A program made the translations under genes and the position numbers. This document shows, one piece after another, positions 11,180 through 21,356 of a DNA stretch of 64,000 bases. Position 1 is the stretch's first letter, and every line of letters begins with the position of its first letter. Source of the DNA: Portulaca oleracea. Taxonomy: Eukaryota; Streptophyta; Magnoliopsida; Caryophyllales; Portulacaceae. The notes under the pieces are model-generated. The model did not search any database. It was given only the letters and a program-made list of their open reading frames with translations, and was not told the DNA's origin. Location: the NCBI GenBank assembly GCA_029582165.1, contig CM055868.1, positions 25,574,891-25,638,890 on the forward strand. The letters run 5' to 3'.

Positions 11180-11429
11180 TGTTGGCGGGTAGGTTAGTTT
11201 AGTTAGTTAGGTAGTTAGGATTAGTTAAGTTTCTTTTATTTTCTTTCTGCTAGCTTCTTTTTCCTTCCCTCTTTCTCCTCTTTTTCTCCCTATATAAAGG
11301 GGTTGCTTGTATCTTTTTTTCTAAGGAATAATACGAGGTAATTATCAAAACAATTCCAGAAAGTTTTCTTGTGGCTTTGTTCTGCTGTCATCAAGGGATT
11401 TGTCACAAGAAGAGATGAGAGTTTTGTCA
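11180..11429 (+). repeat. Copia 3' LTR
   Basis: Matches 1368-1619, with TG...CA ends, followed by the target duplication AGAAC at 11430-11434. Confidence 0.93.
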
Positions 11430-12864
11430 AGAACCAATCATAACCTCAACAGATTTTTCAAACCCAAGGACCTTTTCGTTGCCCATAGCAGTTGTTGCAC
11501 TAACCAGCAGAAGATCATTTATTACTGGCACAATTACCAGTGAACCATTGATGGCTGACTCAGACTCCAAGACTACAGTCTGCCTGTTCATTTCCTCTCC
11601 ATGGAGCAACTTCACTTCATTCCAAGCCTGCACTCCCAGCAACTTAATTAACTCATCTTTCAATGCATTGGTATGCTCATACAATCTTCTCACCTCCTCG
11701 ATATGCCCACTACTCGATAATTGTTTCAATAACTCTAAGGAGTTGTCTGATGGACTTCTATCACCATGACCAGACTGTTGATTCAGATTCTTGCCTGAAG
11801 AATTGCGTACATGGCTGCCAGAGAATAACGGAGAACTTGACACGTTTTCATTACTGTCTTGATAGATATCTTCATTTTCCCTAGAAATCTTATCACTATT
11901 GCAAGAGAACACGGGATCAGAGACCCCATTGCTTTGATCATGCACTATTGACGGAGGAATGAGAAGCGAACTGATTTCCCGGATGAAGACTTTGAAAGCG
12001 CAATTCTGAATGTCAATTAGAATTACATTGTCAATCTTTCTGAATACCTCAGTTTGAATGAGAGCCCTCATGACTTCAAATTGATTGGTGGACGATATGC
12101 ATCTAGCAAGTGACAACAGCTTGCCCCAGGGTTGAGTACAATTTTGAAAATTTTCCCACACCCATCCATGAGGGGGGACTCTAATAATGTCAACCCAAAC
12201 CCTTCATACATTGTCCATGGTTTGATCTCAAAAAACCAATCATTCAACTCCAAAGGATTTGCAAGCACTTCCTCCATTTCATTGATAAAGGCAAACGTGA
12301 TGAGAAATTTCAACCACTAAGCGTCATGATCTTTGAAACAGGACCAAAGTTGTCCTTGATTAGAGAAGCTAGTGACTCAAGATCTCTTGGGGAGTCAGAC
12401 GTGCAGATAAGGCTCTTTGGAAGCCAATCCAAAAAATCTTCATTTATGTCACCGTTTACTATGTATTTCGCATGAACTGATTTTACACTACTTGCTGAAG
12501 TCGACTTTTTAGGAACCCAAAAAACTAAATTCCTCTTGCCTGCTCTCTTCTCCTTCGCCCAATCAAAAATAATTCTTTTCCCTCTAATAGATGCATTATG
12601 TAGTTGGTTGATAAATATAACAGCATCCTGAGACTTCCAAACTTCAACGAACCCAAAATTCGACCCTGCTTGTCTTTTATTGATGATGACAACAGGCTTG
12701 ATATCTGCATACTTCCTAATAATCCCTCTCAAGCCATATTTGTCTAAAACCTTGGGTAGATTGCCTATAAAGAGCTTTGCAGAAGACTTTCTAAAATCTA
12801 CCCTCTCTGATTCACCCTCCTCACTTCCAGTCTCTCACCCTCTCTCTCCCTCTCGCCCTCTCAT
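11430..12864 (-). pseudogene. RRM-domain protein gene fragment, interrupted by the Copia
   Basis: Minus-strand reading from ATG at 12864. After a short GA-rich start with an in-frame stop at codon 10 (12837-12835) it gives an RRM fold: RNP2 LFIGNLP and RNP1 SNFGFVEV. A middle region follows with WENFQNC and QPWGKLLSLARCISS, resembling the conserved segment after the RRM in plant RRM proteins linked to LINE ORF1, and then a Ser-rich, low-complexity tail. A frameshift is needed near 12150-12170. The frame ends at the Copia and continues at 1367-1088. It could be a host RNA-binding gene or a LINE-type ORF1; I cannot tell which. Confidence 0.6.
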
Positions 12865-14002
12865 ATTATTCAGAAAAAATCATTTATTTACAACTCTTGA
12901 TAAGTGCTTTTTATAACTATTTTTTAGGGGATTTTGATAGTGAATTAGGGATAACTTTGATTGCAAATCTTGATTTATATTCCAATTTTATATTACGCTT
13001 GGTGTTGTTGTTTTTGATACAAATTTATAGGTTTTGAGGCCAAACACCAACATTCTCTCTGCTTTTGGCAGAACGAACACACCACGAACTTTCTCTACGC
13101 CCAGCCAGACCGTGGTACAAATTTGAGAAGCTTTCTGTACGGACTGGTTAGGTCGACTTGTTTTCGCAAATAGAAAAAGAGAGGAGACAAGCAGTTAGTC
13201 GATTATCTATCATTCTTCCTTCGTTCTAGGGCTATTAAGAGAGAAAGAGAGCACCAATTCCCTTCTACTCTTCCTTCCCACCATCAAGATTCAAGACCAA
13301 ATCGATTCAAGAGAGGCAAGGATAAAGATTCGAGAAGAAAGTAGCGGCGTTCGCGGAGAAAGTTCAACCCCGGGATCGAAAGACTCAATCGGGACGCTTT
13401 GTTTGAAGTTTTTTATTTCTTTTCGTATCCCTTCTTTGTTTTGAGAGTTAATTATGATGATTGGAACTTGTTTTGAGCTTTCTTTGAATATAAGTGAGTA
13501 AATTCTTTGAATTCTAGGGTTTTGCAACCCGAAACAATATAGTTTGACTAAATGTTTCTAGATTGTGCGTGAATTCTTGTTTTGAATCACTAGAAGGTTG
13601 TGTTCTTCATGATCATGGGTGTTATTTGAGCGCTCTAATACTTGTGATTTGAGATTATCTTGAGAAGTACTGAAAGGACAATTAAGATAATCTGACTACC
13701 AACCTTTCTACCTAGTTTTGTGAAATTTGAGAAAAGAATAGCAAACTAGGGAACCACTTCGATAACCGAAAATTTAGAGATCTTCAACTTTGATTAACTT
13801 GAAAAACATACGAAAGTTATAATTTAGGTTGATTGAAGTAATTCTATTAGCATCGAAAGAGCGGCAGGGTTCATATGGTTATCGGTTCTTGATTCATCTT
13901 GAATGAATGATTGTGCGACCTAGTTTCTAAGTGTCAAACTTGTTGTTAGGAAAGCAATTCCCAATAAGTCCTTCTCCCTTGATTGAATCCTATATATTTT
14001 TC
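12865..14002. other. No gene recognised; upstream flank of the RRM pseudogene
   Basis: AT-rich DNA with a few pyrimidine-rich leader-like patches (about 13040-13290). I see no domain, terminus or LTR pair. The stretch ending near 14280 contains TTGTGGGATCGAC, a phrase often met near the ends of plant LTRs, so part of it may be an old LTR, but no second copy is present. Confidence 0.3.
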
Positions 14003-14216
14003 TCTACTTTATTAGTTCTAATTAGTTTCTAAAAGCTTTCCAAACAAAAATCTGTTAGCCTAGCAATCATATAGAGAGTTAGTTTAATGCATTGCTAATT
14101 GAGTCCTTGTCTACTTTATTAGTTCTAATTAGTTTCTAAAAGCTTTCCAAACAAAAATCTGTTAGCCTAGCAATCATATAGAGAGCTAGTTTAATGCGTT
14201 GCTAATTTAGTCCTTG
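14003..14216. repeat. 107-bp tandem duplication
   Basis: Two adjacent copies (14003-14109 and 14110-14216), each starting TCTACTTTATTAG and ending GTCCTTG. They differ at only a handful of positions, so this is a recent slip or unequal exchange. Confidence 0.93.
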
Positions 14217-14432
14217 TGGGATCGACATTGACGTGCTACACCGTACACCGTGCGCTTGCAGACCTGTCAGCGTGACTTGCTTGCTGATCTTGAAGAATCC
14301 ATCCTTGAGGTTTCAAAGGGTAAAGTCTAGAGTAAAAGAAAATTGAACATGTTGATGAAATCTAAGTGGCAACTTGTCAAATATGCAACTTGTAGAGTTG
14401 TTCGTAGCCAAAAGAATGGTTAGAAGGTTAGG
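14217..14432. other. Unassigned DNA before the CACTA-interrupted frame
   Basis: No feature supported. A reading frame in this stretch is closed by several stops. Confidence 0.3.
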
Positions 14433-14456
14433 ATGACTAGGTGTCCGAACATGTTG
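14433..14456 (+). pseudogene. 5' piece of a short frame split by the CACTA element
   Basis: ATGACTAGGTGTCCGAAC... reads MTRCPNML up to the CACTA insertion. Removing the element and one TTG duplication joins it to 17005-17106 in frame, giving about 42 codons in all and ending at a stop. The product is not recognised. An in-frame stop lies just upstream, so it is likely a piece of a decayed gene. Confidence 0.35.
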
Positions 14457-14479
14457 CACTACAACATGAAACGTCTACG

Positions 14480-14763
14480 GCGACCGACCCAAAGCGACCG
14501 ATACGTATCGGTCACTCTAATCGACACGGGCGACCGATACAGTATCGGTCGCTATGTATCGGTCGCTAATCAGCGACCGATATGGTATCGGTCGCAAATC
14601 TATCTATATCGGTCGCTAGTCTAGCGACCGATATCATATCGGTCGCTGGATATCGGTCGCGCGGTTCAATTAATTCTTTAACGGTAACATTAAATTCGTC
14701 TGACTTTCTATCGGTCGCTGAGCCAGCGACCGATACGCTATCGGTCGCTGCGTATCGGTCGCT
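14480..14763. repeat. Subterminal array of GCGACCGATA / TATCGGTCGC motifs
   Basis: About fifteen copies of the 10-mer GCGACCGATA in both orientations, often as head-to-head palindromes with a few bases between. CACTA elements carry such arrays as transposase-binding sites near each end. Here it is confined to the left end; I see none near 17001. Confidence 0.88.
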
Positions 14764-15839
14764 GGCCCCTTTAATGCGACAACGGGAAGAATCTCAAACA
14801 TTCGACGCTGCTGTACTCTCTCCCTCTATCTCGTCGTTCCTCTCACTGCGACCACCACCACGACCCCAGCCACCGCCCCAACCACCTTCACTCCGGCCAC
14901 CACCGTCAACGCCGGCCGACGCTACTACCACCGACGACCGTCGTGCGCACAGTTCCGGCAACCACCGACGCCAACATCTCCGGCAACCACCAATGTGAGT
15001 CCCCTAATTAATTTTTGTAGTTAAATTGTTGATTTTCTATTGCAAAATTCATATATATCATTGTGTATGAGTAATTTAGTTGAGTAATTTTAGTGTGGTT
15101 ATTGTTTGAAATTTAAATTTATGGTAGTGTTTAGTGTTAGTCAAGTTTAGGGTTTGAAATTCAATTTAGAATTGTGTTTTGAATGTAAATTGTTAGGGTG
15201 AATTATGAATGTTTGGAGTTTATTATAGTGTTAGGATGTTAGAGTTTGAAATTAAAGTTAGATTATTGTTGGTTAGTAAAGTGAGAGTATATGATGTTAA
15301 ATTGTTGATGTTTAATTTTAAAATCTATATATATTGTTGTATTAGAGTAATTTATTTGAGTAATTTTAGTGTGGTTATGGTTAGATATTCAAATTTAGGG
15401 TAGTGTTTAGTGTTAATCAAGATTAGGGTTTGAAATTGGATTTAGAATGGTGTTTTGAATGTAAATTTTTAGATTGAATTTGAGTAATTTCCTTGAGTAA
15501 TTTTAGTTTGGCTATGGTTTCAAATTCAAATTTAGAATAATGTATGTTTTGAATGTAAATTTTTAGGGTTTATTATGAATACTTATAATTTATTATTGTA
15601 TTATGTTGTTAGGACTTGAAATTAATGTTAGAATATTGTTGTTTGTTAGGGCTTGAAAGGGTTTATTATGAATGCTTATAGTTTATTATGTTGTTATGGC
15701 TTGAAATTAAAGTTAGAATATTGATGTTTAGGGTTTACAAGGTTATGAATAATTAGTTTAATTAATTATAGGATGTTTAATTGATTGTATTTGTTTGGTT
15801 AATTAAATTAAATTAATTTAGTTATATGAAGTGGGTTAG

Positions 15840-16690
15840 TTTTATAGGTTATAAGTTAAGGTTGAGTATGAATGGTTTTGGTAGTTATTAATAAGTGAGT
15901 TAGTTATTATGGTTGGTTTGGAACAAATTTACACGACTGCCAACTTCGTTGCTTAACTTAATTAAGTTAGCCTATTAAGTTGGTAGCGTAAATTTTTTGC
16001 TAACCCAACCTAATTGCTAACTTGATTACTTATAACTCCAAATGAAGACATAAATTGTAAATAATTATGGCACGTCCATTTACGTAATCAACGACAAGTT
16101 GCTACGTAAGTACTCAACAACTATTTAAGTAGCTTAGTTTTAGTTGTGGATGATTTTGGTAGTTATTAGTAAGTGAGTTAGTTATTATGTTTGATTAGGA
16201 ATGAATTTACGATCGTTAACCGTTGGATAACTTAATCAAATGCAAATCTCTAATGCCAATTCAACCTTGTTGTGATGAACAAGTTGTCGGAGTTATATGT
16301 ATGGGTGATCAATCGCAGTGGTGTAGCAAATGTCGATTGTTATTTTTAGCATCCCAAATTTTAAAATGAACACCAAAGAACTCAATCTTCATTTATTTAG
16401 TGTTATTTAGAAAGTTGGTTGGGATGCTAAATGTAAACGATTGACATTTGCTACGCCACAACCGTTGATTACCCGCATATAGCTCCGATAACTTGTTCAT
16501 CACACCAAGGTTGATGAATTGGCATTTAGAGACTTGCCTTTGATTAAGTTATCCAACGGTTGGTAGCGTAAACTTGTTCGATCTAACCTAATTTCTAACT
16601 TAATTACTCATAACTCCAAATGCAGACATTAATTATTATTAATTATGTCACATCCATTTAGTAACTTAGTTTGTAGTATCTTAGTTATAG
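15840..16690. repeat. Two related foldback (inverted repeat) units
   Basis: Arms at about 16207-16350 and 16430-16575 are imperfect reverse complements over roughly 145 bp, separated by about 75 bp. A shorter inverted pair lies at 15912-16010 (GGTTGGTTTGG...CTAACCCAACC). Flanking phrases such as GTGAGTTAGTTATTATG and ATAACTCCAAATG occur in both units, so the block arose by duplication. Transcripts would form long hairpins. Confidence 0.8.
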
Positions 16691-17004
16691 ATGTCATGAA
16701 AACAGGTTGAGTTTGGATCCTGTTAGTGTACAAGTAGAGTGTGTTTCATGACCGAAAATCTATGTTTGAAAAAGACTATCACGAGTCGTATCGACTCTCC
16801 TTTATTTGTCTTGTTCACCAAAAGGTATCGCAATCTCAGCAGTGAAATTGCGCGAGGTCTATAGTGCTTTGGGAGTTAGAAGCGTATCAGATTCAATACA
16901 ATGCATTGTTTCTATTGTGCAGCCTGGTGGGCATCAAGACAAGGTGGGAATGAGAGAAAAGCTTATAGTAACGGTCGCCTCAGGCCTGTTCTGTTGTAGT
17001 GTTG

Positions 17005-17106
17005 GAAGATGACAGTCGCAATGATATTGAAGTAGAGATAAACCGAACGGTTTTGATTATTGGTAATGTTGTCGGTGCGCGAGTCCTCGATGACCAACCA
17101 AATTGA
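17005..17106 (+). pseudogene. 3' piece of the short frame split by the CACTA element
   Basis: Reads EDDSRNDIEVEINRTVLIIG and on to a stop at 17104, in frame with 14433-14456 once the CACTA is removed. Not recognised. The seamless join mainly supports the insertion boundaries. Confidence 0.35.
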
Positions 17107-17689
17107 AGCTAATGATTTTACATTGTGTTTGAAATGTGAAGGTTTCTTTTGATTGTTGTCTTGCTGTGTCTTTTTATGTAGCAGTTTGGTCGTAACCTTT
17201 CTCTTTTGGAAGTGGTTGTTTGTTGTTTTGTTGTTTTCTATGAACTTTTATGCCTTTTGACTCTTAATAATTGAAAAAAGGAAAGATATGATCATCAGTA
17301 AATTGGAGATAATTCGCACCACGATTAATCTATGATATTCAAGAATGATAGCTAAAGATATGACCAAGCTTGAAATTTACCTAGAAAACTCAACCAAAAT
17401 ATTAAGCTCAAGTAGCACCACTAAATGTTTTAAAGAAGATAATCACTCACCACCATTGTCATGGATAAAAAAGACATGAGATTTTTCAAGTCCCCATTCA
17501 TTAGATTCAACATAACCACTAATCTTTTACCTTTTCTTAACTCTTGATATATAAGGAAAAATAAGCATAGGGTTGGGTACAAACCCCCCAACCCTGTAAA
17601 TTTCAGTCGTAAATGATATGTATTGTAAATATTAATTTTCCTAAATTCTGGTATTTTTTTGGTGACTTTTGGTAAGTTTAGATGAGTTT
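17107..17689. other. No gene recognised
   Basis: Unassigned DNA. A small perfect-looking hairpin AGGGTTGGGT...CCCCCAACCCT sits at about 17569-17597. Confidence 0.3.
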
Positions 17690-18416
17690 TTGGAAATATA
17701 TTATATTAGATTATACAAAATGAACATATTAAAAGTTAGAGTTTAAAAAATTGTATTTTTCAAATATTTAAAGAATTGAAAATTTAGTAATGTAAAAATT
17801 TAAAAATTAAAACAATAAAAAATTTAACAAATAAAAAACTAAAGAATTAAAAAAAATTTAAACAATTATAAATTATAATTTAAAACATTAAAAAATTTAA
17901 AAAATCAAAAATCAAAATAAAGAAATTAAAAAATCATACATAAAAAGATTAAAACATTTTATAATTTCAACATTTTATCAATTAAATTTTTAAAAATTAA
18001 AATAAAAAATTGCAAAATTTAAAACTAAAATTAAAATTATAATTAAAAAGTTTCAAATTAAAAAATAAAAATTTTAAATTTAAAAATTTTAAAAAATAAA
18101 AAAATAAAAAAAAATTAATTTGAAAATTTAAAATTTTACAACTATAAAAACTATAAAATTTTAATTTTAAAATATATAATAAAAAAATTAAAACAGTTTA
18201 TAAATTGAAAATTTTTATTTTTAAAATTTCAAAATTTCAAAATTTAAAATTTTAAAATTAAATAATAAAATAAAAAATTCAGAATAATTCGAAATTAAAA
18301 ATTAAAAATAAAAAAATTAAAAAAAAATTAAAGTTCAAAAAATATAAAAATGAAAAAAAGCTTAAACTAAAAAAGAAAAGATAAGAATTAAAAAGTTTAA
18401 CCATTTAAAAAATTTA
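17690..18416. repeat. Extreme A/T-rich, AAATTT-word low-complexity tract
   Basis: About 0.7 kb made almost only of A and T in words such as AAATT and AAAATTTAAAA, with very few G or C. It is not a simple repeat with a fixed unit. Such DNA is bent and easily unwound, and can act as a matrix-attachment or nucleosome-poor region, but no function is shown here. Confidence 0.85.
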
Positions 18417-18576
18417 TAACTAACAATTTTTTAGGGATCGAGGTAATCTATAAATATATAAAAGTAATATGTTTGAATTTTGAAATCGTGAGCTGTGAGT
18501 GAATTTCGGTCTTTGTAGCCAATAAGAATTTAGAAAAATAAAAATCAGTAACCACTTTTCCTGCCCATAAACCTTT

Positions 18577-19185
18577 GCAGTTTTTATCCCTTTATTTTTC
18601 AGTAATAACCACCTTTGGTATTTGATTTTATTATCCCTTAATTTTTGCAATTATAACCACCTTCAATATTTGATTTTATTCAATTATAACTCTTTATATT
18701 TATCCCCATCAACAGTGATAGGTTTCTAAGCAGTTTTAGAGTCGTCTCCCATCTGTGTCCTTTCACGCTCCTCTTTGTCTCGCTCTTCTTTTCAGACTTG
18801 CCAAAACGCCCAATTCAGAAACCATCCTTCCCATTTTATGAAATATAAAGTCATCATCATTGCCTGATTGTCTCATTTGCAGTTATTATCCCTTTATTTT
18901 TTCAGTTATAACCACCTTTGGAATTTGATTTTATCATCCGTTATTTTTGTAGTTATAACCACCTTAAATATTTAATTTTTTTTTTCAATTATAACTCTTT
19001 ATATTTATTTATCCTCAACAACAGAGATAGGTTTCTAGGCAGTTTTAGAGTCGCCGCCCCATCTCTATCCTTTCACGCCCTCTTTGCCTCGCTCTTCTTT
19101 TCAGAGTTGCCAAAACGCCAATTCGGAAACCATCCTTCCCATTTTATGAAATATAAAGTCATCATCATTGCCCGATTGTCGATGT
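18577..19185. repeat. About 308-bp tandem duplication
   Basis: Two diverged copies (about 18577-18879 and 18880-19185), each running from CAGTT(T/A)TTATCCCTTTAT through AAAACGCC to a shared AAGTCATCATCATTGCC. Spacing of matching points near the end is 308 bp. Neither copy codes for a recognisable protein. Confidence 0.9.
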
Positions 19186-20194
19186 TTATTCGTGTTTTGC
19201 ATCATCATTGCCTAATGGCACGATGAGGATTGGTGAGGGCGATAACGACGACTTCTCTAATACAACTCTCAAATTATAAGTGCTGAAATTAAAGTCGTAA
19301 ACTACTTCCATTTTGTTGGTTAATCTTGAAGGCAATTGGTCTAGCTTAATAAAAGGTCAAGTATCAGTGATGTTTTGAACGGGTTTGACAAACAAAATTT
19401 CGTAAGATTTTGGTGCTTACATTTAGTTCTATTTTTGCTTTCTTCTTAGTTTTTCTTTGCGTGATTTTCATTTTAATTTGTTATTTTATGAGTGTTTATT
19501 CATACATGTCTCATGCATTCTGATTGTAGGTATATATGCTTTTATGGTTCGTAAATTCGTGCTAATTCTCTTTTAATATTTGAAGCAAATTCCCTATTAT
19601 CATTCGACGAATATTTGAGTATTAAGCACTTGAATTCATTTAAGATTTCTTCATTTCGAGCATTGGTATGGTAATTGGCCCAAGATTGGGAGGAAAAACA
19701 ATTTCACAAAGAGGTATATATCTTTCACACATTAAATTCAAGTTATATAATTTGTTTAATTTATTATATAACTAAATAAATGATAAATTCTAATTGCAGA
19801 TGCAAGAAGTATGACATGATTCATCATTGGCACCATATCATTCAAAATTCATAGCATATAATTTTCTTTGGAATATTTTATTATGTCATTATTTTATGTT
19901 ATATTATTGTTACTTTTCTCCTTCAAAATTTATACATAGATTATATGTTAAACCGTGTCTAATGATATTATTTATGTATTTTAACTTTATAATCTCTATG
20001 AATATTTATATTATTGTTGTCTGTTTATTATTAAATTTATACTTTTTAATACACATGGGAATCACGAGTATTGTTATACTTATTGTGAGTAAATTGTATT
20101 TATACAATTTACACCTATGAGTTTTCATTATAATTTTTATATACATTTATATTATAATTGTCTTTTTAATTAATAGACATTTACTTTTTAATAT
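19186..20194. other. No gene recognised; possible Helitron interior
   Basis: AT-rich DNA with only short hydrophobic open frames and no motif. It lies directly upstream of a Helitron 3' end, so it may be the body of a non-autonomous Helitron; I did not find a matching 5' TC end. Confidence 0.35.
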
Positions 20195-20223
20195 ACCCGT
20201 GCATAGCACGGGTTTAACGCTAG
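20195..20223 (+). mobile_element. Helitron 3' terminus (hairpin plus CTAG)
   Basis: An 8-bp stem ACCCGTGC / GCACGGGT with an ATA loop (20195-20213) is followed by six bases and then CTAG (20220-20223) and T. A short GC-rich hairpin just before CTRR, with insertion before T, is the hallmark of Helitron 3' ends. Helitrons are rolling-circle DNA transposons; no Rep-helicase is seen, so this is a non-autonomous copy or a remnant. Confidence 0.7.
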
Positions 20224-20908
20224 TATACATTTAAAATTCATATGTTTAGGTTCTGTTCTTCTACGCACCACACTCTCTAATTTCTACTACACTTCACAAC
20301 ATCATACCATAGTCATTACCAATATTTCTTTTCATTTTTCTTTCTACTCACTTTTCTTTTTTACTTTTCATGTTTCCTCTCTTCTCACTTACCCCACCTA
20401 CCACAACTCACACACTTCACCACACTTTTTCAAATTTTATCACATCGTATAACACCATTACCACATCGCACCAACCATACAAAAGAACTGAGCGTTAATA
20501 AATGTTGTGAATGATGTGACTTTCCTTACTTAAAATACCTTAGTAAAAATTATAAACCATACATTTAAAAATTCATGTACTTAAATGTGTGACTTACATT
20601 TCCAAGTTTTACAACTATTAAAATGATAAATTTTACCTAAATATAGATACACCGACTCGTATTTTCAATGTCAATTGCTCGATCGAAAATACACATGACT
20701 TGTAGTGGCCTTTACCGAATATACACATGAATTGTAGTGACATTTATCGAATATACTCTATCCTTAATTCAACCCCTCCGTTCAAAATGTTAGATCTAGT
20801 GACATAATTTTTAATTGATGTTAGATCCTTAATTATCGTATTCGAATTTTGAGGGCAGAACAATAAATTTAAGTGTCAATATAAGCTACAAAGCAAGTCA
20901 TTTGTTAT
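20224..20908. other. No gene recognised
   Basis: AT-rich DNA without domain or terminus. A ribbon of pyrimidine-rich, CA-rich text around 20250-20480 is low complexity. Confidence 0.3.
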
Positions 20909-21348
20909 TAGGGGTCGGCAATGGGTTGGGGCCCCATAGGGTCAAGAGGGTCGGGTCCTAAAAAATAAGGGTTGTCAAAGGGTTGAGCAGGTGAAGGGTC
21001 GGGTTATTAACTTACCGGCCCATTTCACAATCAAAGGGTCGGTGAATAGACCGAACCGGGTTAGCCTACAATAACTCAAAATAAATAGTTTTTCCTATTA
21101 ATTTAAATGCTAACCTTATTTAAATATATTATTAATACTCCACATTAAATAATTATTAGCATAATTACTTTTCTTTGTATGAATATATCAAATTTTAACT
21201 TAGAGTCAAACGGGTCGACCCCCTTTTTCTTATTAAGAAGCCTTGACCCAACCCATTACTATGAAGGGTCAGACTTGACCCGACCCGACCCTACATAACT
21301 AATGGACCGAGCTTGACCCGGCCCAACCGGGCCCGTTGCCCACCCCTA
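20909..21348. mobile_element. hAT-type MITE
   Basis: Terminal inverted repeats TAGGGGTCGGCAATGGG (left) and CCCGTTGCCCACCCCTA (right) match with two differences. They are flanked by 8-bp target duplications TTTGTTAT (20901-20908) and TTTGTCAT (21349-21356), 7 of 8 identical. The 440-bp length, 8-bp duplication and TAGGGGT start fit hAT MITEs. The interior is rich in GGGTC and GACCC words near both ends, likely subterminal transposase sites. Confidence 0.85.
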
Positions 21349-21356
21349 TTTGTCAT

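Larger units (their letters stand above)
1368..11429 (+). mobile_element. Ty1/Copia LTR retrotransposon, split by a nested insertion
   Basis: The element has TG...CA LTRs of 252 bp (1368-1619) and 250 bp (11180-11429), an identical 5-bp target duplication AGAAC on both sides, a perfect 13-nt primer site and a purine-rich tract before the 3' LTR. Domain order is gag, protease, integrase, reverse transcriptase, RNase H, which defines Copia. About 5.1 kb of it (5631-10740) is a later insertion; without that the element is about 4.95 kb, a normal Copia length. It is dead: several stops and at least two frameshifts. It landed in a minus-strand RRM-type gene. Confidence 0.93.
14457..17001. mobile_element. 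Non-autonomous CACTA (En/Spm) DNA transposon
   Basis: Ends are CACTACAACA at 14457 and its complement TGTTGTAGTG at 16992-17001, with 3-bp target duplications TTG at 14454-14456 and 17002-17004, as expected for CACTA. At 2545 bp it is far shorter than an autonomous element, and I find no clear TNPA or TNPD domain. Inside are a subterminal palindrome array (14480-14763), a GC-rich patch around 14800-14990 that may be captured 5' gene sequence, and large foldbacks (15840-16690). Confidence 0.8.

Noticed and set aside
14480..14763. CRISPR-like array
   Set aside because: Motifs are in both orientations with irregular spacing and sit at a CACTA end in a plant genome.
16806..17001. A CACTA transposase fragment at the right end
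   Set aside because: The frame reads SPKGIAISAVKLREVYSALG but starts without an ATG in context, shows no recognised TNPD or TNPA motif and runs through the transposon terminus into flanking DNA.
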